Positions 1 to 4,829 of a DNA stretch of 5,022 nucleotides are shown here, one piece after another. The notes under the pieces were generated by a model. The model ran no database searches. It worked only from the letters and a program-made list of their open reading frames with translations, and was not told the DNA's origin. The stretch comes from Candidatus Colwellbacteria bacterium RIFCSPLOWO2_01_FULL_48_10 (lineage in GTDB: Bacteria > Patescibacteriota > Minisyncoccia > UBA6257 > Colwellbacteraceae). Made by a program: the position numbers and the translations under genes. Each line of letters opens with the position of its first letter. Position 1 is the stretch's first letter. The DNA is taken from the NCBI GenBank assembly GCA_001817755.1, contig MHIY01000024.1, positions 2,392 to 7,413 of the forward strand, in the 5' to 3' direction.

Positions 1-9
1 GTCACCTCC
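1..9 (-). promoter_or_regulatory. Strong Shine-Dalgarno of the next gene, which lies outside the window
   Basis: Read on the minus strand, positions 9 to 1 are GGAGGTGAC, an almost full complement of the 16S rRNA 3' end. It lies 13 nt after the stop codon of the HEPN-like gene and runs to the window edge. The start codon of a further leftward gene should therefore lie within about ten bases beyond position 1. It is the only textbook ribosome binding site in the window; the other genes seem to rely on coupling or weak sites. This is seen directly in the sequence; the gene itself is inferred. Confidence 0.6.
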
Positions 10-22
10 GTTTACGAGCAAT

Positions 23-565
23 CTATAATCTCGCTTTTACAAAACGTTTTACATCACCCGCAACCGAAAAAGCATTTTCTAGATCTGCTTTTGAAAATGA
101 CTTTACTATTTTATGTGGACCGATGTGTTGACTATTGCGCAACTCTCGAATTACGTGGATTTTATCCAAAAGTGGTTGCGTCAAAATCTTATGTTCTTTT
201 AGGTGCTCACATATTCCGGCCAAATTGAGTTTATCTTTCTTGCTACTAACAACTTTTAACTTATAGTCCCCTGCGATAATTTCGTGATCGACCCCGACCG
301 TATAAAGTATTTTCTTATTTTCAATTTCCCAAGAACGTACTGAGAGGTCGTCTTCGCTCAGCTTGGTATCCACTAAGTGAAAAAGCAATGCTTCGATAAT
401 TGAGGCGGTATAAATAATGATCGTCTTTCTAAAACTACTCTTACCAGCTTCGTCGTATGTTTCTGATTCGGAAAAGGGAAGAAGTATGACAACGTGATTA
501 AAGGCATCATCGAGATTCGCTCGTAAAACGCTGTTTTGTATAAAAGGAAAATTTGACCCCATCAT
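23..565 (-). CDS. HEPN-like protein of 180 aa (possible RNase effector)
   Basis: An all-helical-looking soluble protein with no signal peptide or membrane segment. An early helix at residues 50-65 carries a conserved-looking acidic pair of words (TASIIEALLFHLVD, with E58). The C-terminal half contains VIRELRNSQHIG at residues 138-149. This gives R140-X6-H147, with R143 and N144 between, the R-X4-6-H signature used by HEPN RNases and their relatives. HEPN proteins act as RNA-cleaving toxins or abortive-infection effectors in many defence systems, but some are inactive helpers, so the activity is inferred. Two ATG codons stand in tandem (565 and 562), and either may be used. The start lies 5 nt after the stop of the 59-residue gene, so the two are probably co-transcribed and perhaps translationally coupled. 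The upstream position where a ribosome site should sit is taken by a small hairpin. The gene is AT-rich. I recognise the fold signature, not a named family. Confidence 0.75.
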   Translation of the reverse strand: MMGSNFPFIQNSVLRANLDDAFNHVVILLPFSESETYDEAGKSSFRKTIIIYTASIIEALLFHLVDTKLSEDDLSVRSWEIENKKILYTVGVDHEIIAGDYKLKVVSSKKDKLNLAGICEHLKEHKILTQPLLDKIHVIRELRNSQHIGPHKIVKSFSKADLENAFSVAGDVKRFVKARL

Positions 566-568
566 AGT

Positions 569-584
569 TGCTACTTTTGTAGCA
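569..584 (-). promoter_or_regulatory. Hairpin over the stop codon of the 59-aa gene and the ribosome-binding region of the HEPN-like gene
   Basis: A perfect 6-bp inverted repeat, TGCTAC-AAAA-GTAGCA on the transcribed strand, spans the TAG stop (573-571) of the upstream small gene. It ends 3 nt before the first ATG of the HEPN-like gene at 565. It occupies exactly the region a ribosome must bind. A ribosome finishing the 59-residue gene would melt it, which would make HEPN translation depend on translation of the small protein. On the plus strand the same hairpin is followed by a short T-run, but no plus-strand gene precedes it. Confidence 0.45.
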
Positions 585-750
585 TTTTTGCCAATGATGG
601 ATAACCCTTCTTTTTCAAGTAATTGCCGAGCAACATATTACCCCGAACACCCAGCTCGATGTTGTATTGCTTTTCTATGGTAGAAATTTTCGTATCAAAA
701 CGCTTAGCGGCAAACTTGCCATCGTTGTTCTTTGTTCGGTTCGTACTCAT
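571..750 (-). CDS. Small basic protein of 59 aa, unknown function
   Basis: The protein starts MSTNRTKNNDGKFAAKRFD and ends with a helix-rich stretch (GNYLKKKGYPSLAKMLQK). The first ~20 residues are basic and polar, likely flexible. Residues 22-59 look like a compact helical domain (STIEKQYNIELGVRGNMLLGNYL). The frame is open further upstream to 867, but the extra 39 residues are translated spacer containing hairpins, so I chose the ATG at 750. The composition and layout would suit a small nucleic-acid-binding regulator or an antitoxin-like partner of the HEPN-like protein that follows 5 nt downstream. That role is inference from position and size only. No clear Shine-Dalgarno precedes it, and the best -10 lies so close that the transcript could be nearly leaderless. 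I have a loose memory of similar small proteins in CPR genomes but cannot name a family. Confidence 0.65.
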   Translation of the reverse strand: MSTNRTKNNDGKFAAKRFDTKISTIEKQYNIELGVRGNMLLGNYLKKKGYPSLAKMLQK

Positions 751-756
751 AATCAC

Positions 757-790
757 AAAATAATAGCATGGTACTTTTGACAAATCTATA
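757..790 (-). promoter_or_regulatory. Possible promoter for the 59-aa and HEPN-like genes
   Basis: On the minus strand an extended -10 word, TGC-TATTAT (TATTAT at 765-760), lies 9 nt upstream of the ATG at 750, with TTGTCA further up at 783-778. The spacer is only 12 nt, or 15 nt if TATTTT (762-757) is used instead, so the -35 fit is poor. Another -10-like word, TATAGA, is at 790-785 with no matching -35. If the first is used, the mRNA would have almost no leader. Weak evidence. Confidence 0.25.
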
Positions 791-807
791 GCGACGCTCC
801 TTGGATT

Positions 808-866
808 GTTGTGGCCCAAAAAATGGACAACGTGATGCTTAATTGGTCTGACACCGGATCCTGTCA
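808..866. repeat. Inverted-repeat cluster in the spacer between the 242-aa and 59-aa genes
   Basis: Two dyads lie in a non-coding 128-bp spacer. The first has arms GTTGT (808-812) and ACAAC (827-831) that continue into CCA/TGG (816-818 and 824-826) around an A5 loop, with a 3-nt bulge. The second is TGACA (849-853) and TGTCA (862-866) around an 8-nt loop holding a BamHI-type palindrome; it starts 12 nt past the stop of the 242-residue gene. Between them runs the plus-strand word GGTCTGACACC (845-855). Neither hairpin is followed by a good T-run, so they are poor terminators. They could be a small non-autonomous repeat (REP-like or RAYT-mobilised remnant) or processing hairpins. This is inference. 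Confidence 0.3.
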
Positions 867-878
867 CTGATTTTACAT

Positions 879-1607
879 CTACTCGTAACGGGTCATAAAT
901 TCACAAAATTTATAACCAAATTCGGTGAGTCTATACTTTTGTGTGGGCTCAAAATCTTTTGCAAATCTATTATCCTCTGCTCGTCTGGAAATCAGACCTA
1001 AAGTTTCCAAATTTGACTCATATTTACCCACGATTGCATCGAAATCTCCATACCCCATTTGAATCGCTAGAAATTTACGCCACGCTGATCTGGAGTGCGG
1101 TAACGGCGACTTATCTAATCGTTTTTTTATTTCAGGATTGATTCGATTTTGCGCAATTTCTAAATTGGCTTTTAAAATCAAAGTTTCTGTTCCAGATAAC
1201 TTCTTTGCTGTTCTTAAAAATTCATAGGCCCACAGTTCTTCGTCAGCCCCAGCATCAACACTTATACCGCTAAAGAAGATAGACTTCATGGCTTTAAAAA
1301 GCTCCTCATCGGGAATTTCCTCATCCAAGAACTTTAAAAGTTCGTAGAGCGTTGCCTTATTTTTGTTACTCGCGAAGTAATCTTCTTTAATTTTCCCCTC
1401 GTTACGATACATTTCAAGCTCTCTCCCTAGCTGGGTTAACAGGCCTCCCTTTATAACTGCCTGGACCAATTTACCTGCAGAGAGCTTCCAATCCTTCTGT
1501 TCAGCAACTAAAATGCCAGTGATAGTTTCAGCAATTTTTACAGTCGGCTCGCGTAAAAAGTTCATTACACTCTTTTCGTTGTCGAGTTTTATTAGATCTT
1601 TTTTCAT
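879..1607 (-). CDS. Conserved-looking hypothetical protein of 242 aa with a winged-helix-like C-terminus
   Basis: I do not recognise the family. Residues 1-165 look alpha-helical and charged, with several well-formed amphipathic blocks (for example WKLSAGKLVQAVIKGG at 40-55 and DEELWAYEFLRTAKKLSG at 122-139). Residues about 183-240 look like a winged-helix DNA- or protein-binding unit, with LETLGLISRR followed by a charged wing and then KYRLTEFGYKFCEFM. This tail recalls the ends of Abi-alpha/DUF4393-type phage-defence proteins, but I cannot claim membership. There is no signal peptide or membrane helix. Its ATG (1607-1605) overlaps the TGA of the restriction-modification gene as ATGA, with no Shine-Dalgarno, so translation is probably coupled and the product may work with that enzyme. 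The ATG is the natural start. The gene is far richer in AT than the 3' end of the gene before it, a sign of separate origin. Confidence 0.8.
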   Translation of the reverse strand: MKKDLIKLDNEKSVMNFLREPTVKIAETITGILVAEQKDWKLSAGKLVQAVIKGGLLTQLGRELEMYRNEGKIKEDYFASNKNKATLYELLKFLDEEIPDEELFKAMKSIFFSGISVDAGADEELWAYEFLRTAKKLSGTETLILKANLEIAQNRINPEIKKRLDKSPLPHSRSAWRKFLAIQMGYGDFDAIVGKYESNLETLGLISRRAEDNRFAKDFEPTQKYRLTEFGYKFCEFMTRYE

Positions 1608-4408
1608 ACTACAAGTCGTTGGTACCGCTCAAACAAAAACTCTAGTCGCTCTGGCTCGGATTTGAAGACCTTTTTTTCATAGCAGGCATCGACAGCTTTA
1701 TCGAGCTGGTGGTGGGCTTTGAGGAGGTCGGCTGGCATCGTGCTGGGGTCGTAGAGATCGGCTAGTGTTGCTTCGGGATGTGCTGCCCTTGCATCAAGCA
1801 CAGCTTGCGCTGCTTCTTCCACTCCAACCCACAAGTCTGACTTGCGGGTTACTCCCGGCCATGGGAAGTTGTTATATACGATTCCAGCTGAATATTGGTA
1901 GCGGCTTTCCAGTCTTCCCGCTACGGCTCTAATCCACGCCATATGCATAAGCGAAGTCATTACACCAAAGTCATACAAGTCCGCGCCAGACATCGTATAC
2001 AACTTATTAGTGGCAATCACATTTTTTGATAGAAAGGCAATCGGAATATATTTTCGGTTCTCGGACGATACTTCCGGTATCGCAAGGTAGTCTTGCTGTG
2101 GCTGCCGTATTTCTCCAAATAGTGTTGGAGTTTCGGCTAGTCGTTTTGTTTCGTCTCGCGTGCTCATCAGTCTTTTAGTGCGCACCGCTTCAACTCGCCG
2201 CATTACCTCCGGTGACCGCTTAATCTTTTCTGGCTCTACTCCTTGCAACCAAAGGCAGTATCTCCCGTTGCCATTAATTAATTCTTCGCTTCCTAATAGT
2301 GGTCGGATAAATTCTTCTGTCGCTGGATCTTTTGATATAAGATCGTCTTTCTCTTCTGCACTCAGTATGAGAAATCCACCTTCATTTGGCATATTGCCGA
2401 ATGCTATTGGTTTTACATTTTGAATAGGTGTACGCCGCTTTTCGATGAGAATTATCGGCGCATCTACGAGGTACGGATTGATCTGTTTAGCCTTGGCCAA
2501 TTTAGGTTCTCCCTGTATGTCTTCGTAATCAAACAGTGTTTTTTCTTCTCGATCGAAAGTGGAAAAACCAATAATGACGCAATGTACCGCTGCTTTACCG
2601 GCAGCTTCGTTCGTCCACGCAAATGTCCGGTGCGCAAAGTTAATCTTTACTCCAAGGTTAAAAAGTAACGGCCAAAGTACTGTTACCTGTTCTCCCTGCG
2701 TTATTGAATTGGTCGATACGAACGCGACCTCAATATTTGAGCCCTGAATATATTCCATCGCCTTTTTATACCAACATGTAACATAATCCAAAACACCAAC
2801 GCTATTGCCCTTGCCCCACACAGTGAGCATGTCTGTCTTCTGGTCAGCGTTTTGCGCTGCTTTTCCGAGAAAGGGAGGGTTGCCGAGGATGTAGGAGAGT
2901 TTTTCTTTGGGCACTACCTCTTCCCAATCCATCGTGAGTGCATTGCCTTGGACGATGTGCGGCTGTTCTTTGAGTGGCAGTTTGCGCAGTGGCTTCTCGA
3001 AGAGTGCGCCGAGTTCCATGTTCATCATGTGATCCACGAGCCAGAGCGAAAGTTTCGCCACTTCTGCCGGAAAAGCTTCGATTTCGATGCCATGCATACG
3101 CTCTACAGAGAGCTTCGAGAGGTTTGATATATCAAACTCCCCAAACTCAAGCCGAGAGTGGCCGGCTTGCGCATGCGCCGCACCCTGCTTATCCTTACGA
3201 GCATACAGCCTGGCAATAATTTCATTCTCTATCTTGCGAAGTTCCTTGTATGCAACGACGAGGAAGTTGCCACAGCCACACGCGGGATCAAGAAGTGTTA
3301 TCTTGGCGATTTTTTCCCAGAGCTCGTTGAGTTTTGCTTCGTTTGATTTTGCGTTCGCAAGCTCGGCCTTGAGTTCGTCGAGAAAGAGCCCATTGATAAC
3401 TTTGAGGATGTTTTCCTCGGAGGTGTAGTGCGCTCCGAGGTCATGCCGTTTGGTTTTTTCCAGCAAGTTGGAATCCATCACGTACTGGAACATCGAACCG
3501 AAGATCTCGGGCGACACTCGCGACCAATCGAAGCGCATACATTCAATGAGCATATCCCGCATTTCTCTTGAGCTAAAAAGGGCTTTCCTTTGCTCATCGG
3601 GCGTATAAAACATTCCTCCATTCACATAGGGCAGATCAGCAAGAGCCGAATGCATCGTCGACGGACGGACATTCTCGTCGCCATTTCTGCCGTCATCCAT
3701 GTCGAGTACGCGGAAAACCATATCGATGTGTGCGCCGATATCACTGCCATCTGGCTTCGTGTTTTCCTCGATGTATTGCCGAATTGCATTCGTATTAAAG
3801 ATGCCGGTATCGTCAGCAAAGAAGCAGAAAACGAGCCGCGTCAGCAAGCGACTCGCTTCTTCGGAGGTGAAATGATTGGTGTCTTTTACCGCCTCGTAGA
3901 GCTTCCCTATCGCCTTCACCGCTCGAATGTTGATCGGGTCTTCAGGCACGTAGTGCTGCACGTCCTCATCGGTGAAAAAAGCGAGCTCACGAACGTGCTT
4001 TGCGAGATCGACAAGGTGAAATTCTGTAACTCTGTTGTCGCCATCTGATTCCAAATCATGTATGCGAATGCGTTCAAAATCCGAAACTATGATGTAGCGC
4101 GGCCGCATATCCTCTTCCAGCGAATCAAAATAATCCATCGCCTGCTTGTATGCAGCATCCAAGTCCTTGCCGCGCGACTTTTGTTCTATAAGAAATTTGC
4201 GTGGCGCAAAGTAATCTATCTTCCCTACTCCCGGTCTGCCGTGAATGCGCACGCGCTCTTCAAACGCTCCTACGGAGCGTGCTTCAACTCCATACAGCAT
4301 CATCAAATCCTTCCAAAAGGGTTTGGCATCGCGGTCTTCGTCCTTGGCATCCTTATAGGAGAATACAAACTTTTCAGCTTGGTCCTGAATATCGCGCCAA
4401 TTCACCAT
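1604..4408 (-). CDS. MmeI-like type IIL/IIG restriction-modification enzyme, 934 aa
   Basis: A single-chain enzyme expected to cut DNA at a set distance from its site and to methylate adenine at N6 on one strand, close in length to MmeI (~919 aa). Order: an N-terminal PD-(D/E)XK nuclease with D65, E75 and K77 spaced D-X9-E-X-K as in MmeI; a helical connector (~140-320) with YVNGGMF and WSRVSPEIFGSMFQ, family hallmarks; then a gamma-class methylase with motif X (GAHYTS, 325-330), motif I (DPACGCGNFL, 374-383), motif II (GIEIEAFPAEV, 440-450) and the catalytic motif IV (NPPF, 510-513). A motif VIII-like stretch lies near 591-616. Target recognition should lie in about 620-850, ending with YNNFPWP, followed by a helical tail with LYDPSTMP. 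No key residue is missing, so both activities are probably intact. The ATG at 4408 is the first possible start, as an in-frame TAG stands two codons upstream. Its stop overlaps the start of the 242-residue gene by ATGA. DNA specificity cannot be read by eye. Confidence 0.95.
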   Translation of the reverse strand: MVNWRDIQDQAEKFVFSYKDAKDEDRDAKPFWKDLMMLYGVEARSVGAFEERVRIHGRPGVGKIDYFAPRKFLIEQKSRGKDLDAAYKQAMDYFDSLEEDMRPRYIIVSDFERIRIHDLESDGDNRVTEFHLVDLAKHVRELAFFTDEDVQHYVPEDPINIRAVKAIGKLYEAVKDTNHFTSEEASRLLTRLVFCFFADDTGIFNTNAIRQYIEENTKPDGSDIGAHIDMVFRVLDMDDGRNGDENVRPSTMHSALADLPYVNGGMFYTPDEQRKALFSSREMRDMLIECMRFDWSRVSPEIFGSMFQYVMDSNLLEKTKRHDLGAHYTSEENILKVINGLFLDELKAELANAKSNEAKLNELWEKIAKITLLDPACGCGNFLVVAYKELRKIENEIIARLYARKDKQGAAHAQAGHSRLEFGEFDISNLSKLSVERMHGIEIEAFPAEVAKLSLWLVDHMMNMELGALFEKPLRKLPLKEQPHIVQGNALTMDWEEVVPKEKLSYILGNPPFLGKAAQNADQKTDMLTVWGKGNSVGVLDYVTCWYKKAMEYIQGSNIEVAFVSTNSITQGEQVTVLWPLLFNLGVKINFAHRTFAWTNEAAGKAAVHCVIIGFSTFDREEKTLFDYEDIQGEPKLAKAKQINPYLVDAPIILIEKRRTPIQNVKPIAFGNMPNEGGFLILSAEEKDDLISKDPATEEFIRPLLGSEELINGNGRYCLWLQGVEPEKIKRSPEVMRRVEAVRTKRLMSTRDETKRLAETPTLFGEIRQPQQDYLAIPEVSSENRKYIPIAFLSKNVIATNKLYTMSGADLYDFGVMTSLMHMAWIRAVAGRLESRYQYSAGIVYNNFPWPGVTRKSDLWVGVEEAAQAVLDARAAHPEATLADLYDPSTMPADLLKAHHQLDKAVDACYEKKVFKSEPERLEFLFERYQRLVV

Positions 4409-4430
4409 TGCCTAGACTATCCCATAAATC

Positions 4431-4448
4431 TTCATCTATTTCATCTAT
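4431..4448. repeat. Perfect 9-bp tandem repeat (TTCATCTAT x2) in the leader of the restriction gene
   Basis: TTCATCTAT occurs twice without a gap, 23 nt upstream of the restriction gene's ATG. On the sense strand it reads ATAGATGAAATAGATGAAG. This sets two mini reading frames before the gene: ATG-AAA-TAG, and a 7-codon frame (4435-4412, MKIYGIV) whose TAG lies 3 nt before the real ATG. They could damp translation of the enzyme, or be chance results of a short repeat. A -10-like TATATA (4451-4446) overlaps its edge, with no good -35. Confidence 0.5.
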
Positions 4449-4468
4449 ATACGAGTGCTATACGCAGT

Positions 4469-4493
4469 CCCCATACCCATCGCCCATACCCAT
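4469..4493 (-). repeat. 11-bp direct repeat forming a G-quadruplex motif on the sense strand of the restriction gene
   Basis: The plus-strand word CCCATACCCAT occurs at 4470-4480 and again at 4483-4493, a 13-bp period. On the minus strand, the sense strand of the restriction gene, this gives four G-tracts (GGG, GGG, GGG, GGGG) with loops of 3, 4 and 3 nt, a strict match to the canonical quadruplex pattern. It lies about 60 bp before the start codon, in the promoter or leader zone, and touches the -35 of the rightward promoter. The repeat and pattern are seen directly; folding in the cell is unproven. Confidence 0.6.
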
Positions 4494-4520
4494 TGAAAAT
4501 TCATGTTTTTGCGCTATGAT
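4493..4520 (+). promoter_or_regulatory. Sigma-70-type promoter facing right
   Basis: TTGAAA (4493-4498), a 16-nt spacer and TATGAT (4515-4520) make the best promoter in the window. It points away from the restriction gene, into the interval and then antisense to the 66-residue gene. The expected start is near 4526-4528. No convincing plus-strand protein lies downstream, and a hairpin with a T-run follows within 50 nt, so the product is probably a short RNA. Confidence 0.55.
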
Positions 4521-4530
4521 GCTTGCATCA
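4517..4530. promoter_or_regulatory. Operator-like dyad over the -10 and start point
   Basis: TGATGC-TT-GCATCA is a perfect inverted repeat of 6-bp arms with a 2-nt centre. It overlaps the last bases of the -10 (4515-4520) and the predicted start point. A bound dimeric repressor here would block the rightward promoter. Whether any protein of the window binds it is unknown; the winged-helix-tailed 242-aa and the 59-aa proteins are possible candidates. Confidence 0.35.
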
Positions 4531-4577
4531 CCACGAAGAAGACCCTTGTGCGGATACGTCCGCGCCGGGGGCTTTTT
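4527..4577 (+). ncRNA. Candidate ~50-nt small RNA ending in an intrinsic terminator
   Basis: Starting at the predicted start point of the rightward promoter, the RNA would run through an unstructured stretch (about 4530-4542). It then enters a hairpin with arms GTGCGGA (4548-4554) and TCCGCGC (4559-4565) around a TACG loop. The stem contains one G-T wobble and may be extended by CCC (4543-4545) with GGG (4567-4569). A CTTTTT run follows at 4572-4577. Promoter, dyad and terminator in under 90 bp suggest a short RNA, or an attenuated leader whose read-through would be antisense to the 66-residue gene. No known RNA family is recognised. Confidence 0.4.
4548..4577 (+). terminator. Intrinsic terminator, rightward
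   Basis: A 7-bp GC-rich stem (GTGCGGA/TCCGCGC, loop TACG) is followed, after a G-rich stretch, by CTTTTTCATTT. The gap of several Gs between stem and T-run is filled if the stem is extended by CCC/GGG with a small internal loop. It works only for plus-strand transcription; on the minus strand no T-run follows the stem. Confidence 0.45.
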
Positions 4578-4614
4578 CATTTATGGCGGCTAGCGAGGAG
4601 CGAAGGCACCACAC

Positions 4615-4628
4615 AGAGCTACTGCTCT
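4615..4628 (-). other. Small hairpin directly after the stop of the 66-aa gene
   Basis: AGAGC-AGTA-GCTCT on the minus strand begins at the first base after the TAA stop of the 66-residue gene. The 5-bp stem is short and no T-run follows, so it is not a good terminator; it may protect the 3' end of the message or be chance. Confidence 0.25.
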
Positions 4629-4829
4629 TTATGGCTGCGGGGCAATCTCCAGTTTCTCCCTATATGTTTCGATCATTTTCTTCTGCTCAGCGTTGGCTTC
4701 GCGCAATACCTGACGTATTACTTTTGCCTTATCTCCAGACGACTTCGTGAAAAAGTCGGAGAAATCACTGCTCTTTTTCTCACCTTTCTTTGTGAAAGCC
4801 GCCAAAAAACCCTTTATTAGCTTAGTCAT
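4629..4829 (-). CDS. Small helical charged protein of 66 aa, possible partner of the upstream gene
   Basis: The N-terminus is short and amphipathic (MTKLIKGFLAAF), followed by a lysine-rich linker, SSDFSDFF at residues 20-27, and one long charged helix (DKAKVIRQVLREANAEQKK, 33-51). There is no signal peptide; residues 4-12 are too short for a membrane span. Its ATG (4829-4827) overlaps the TGA of the preceding gene as ATGA, and there is no Shine-Dalgarno, so it is very likely translated by coupling. Small proteins that share such a junction with a toxin-like kinase are candidate antitoxins or chaperones, but that is inference, helped only by a loose memory of similar pairs in CPR genomes. Reading frames on the opposite strand here are long but look like shadows. 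Confidence 0.65.
   Translation of the reverse strand: MTKLIKGFLAAFTKKGEKKSSDFSDFFTKSSGDKAKVIRQVLREANAEQKKMIETYREKLEIAPQP

Noticed and set aside
1..13. 3' end of a 16S rRNA gene (CACCTCC on the plus strand)
   Set aside because: Only the short anti-Shine-Dalgarno-like word matches. The adjacent sequence is a minus-strand coding gene end, so it is better read as a Shine-Dalgarno on the minus strand.
751..867. N-terminal extension of the 59-aa protein to 98 aa, starting at 867
   Set aside because: The extra 39 residues (His- and Pro-containing, no domain look) are translated spacer holding hairpins and a possible promoter. The ATG at 750 begins a natural-looking small protein.
941..1141. 66-aa plus-strand frame inside the 242-aa gene
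   Set aside because: It is antisense to a better coding frame, has no ribosome site and shows no domain features.
4431..4493. CRISPR array or origin iterons
   Set aside because: There are only two copies each of two different short repeats, with no spacers of regular length and no replication or cas genes.
2160..4519. Plus-strand frames of 60-150 aa and a 65-aa minus-strand frame at 3622-3819 inside the restriction gene
   Set aside because: They are shadows of a 934-codon gene with clear domain motifs in its own frame.
4458..4580. 40-codon minus-strand frame beginning MKKPPARTYPHKG
   Set aside because: It runs through the rightward promoter, dyad, hairpin and the direct repeat, which explain the bases better. 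It has no Shine-Dalgarno and ends in repeat-derived Gly/Met residues.
4503..4820. Plus-strand frames of 75-130 aa over the interval and the 66-aa gene
   Set aside because: They are mainly antisense to the 66-aa gene, have unusual composition (Cys/His/Arg-rich), and show no recognisable motifs.
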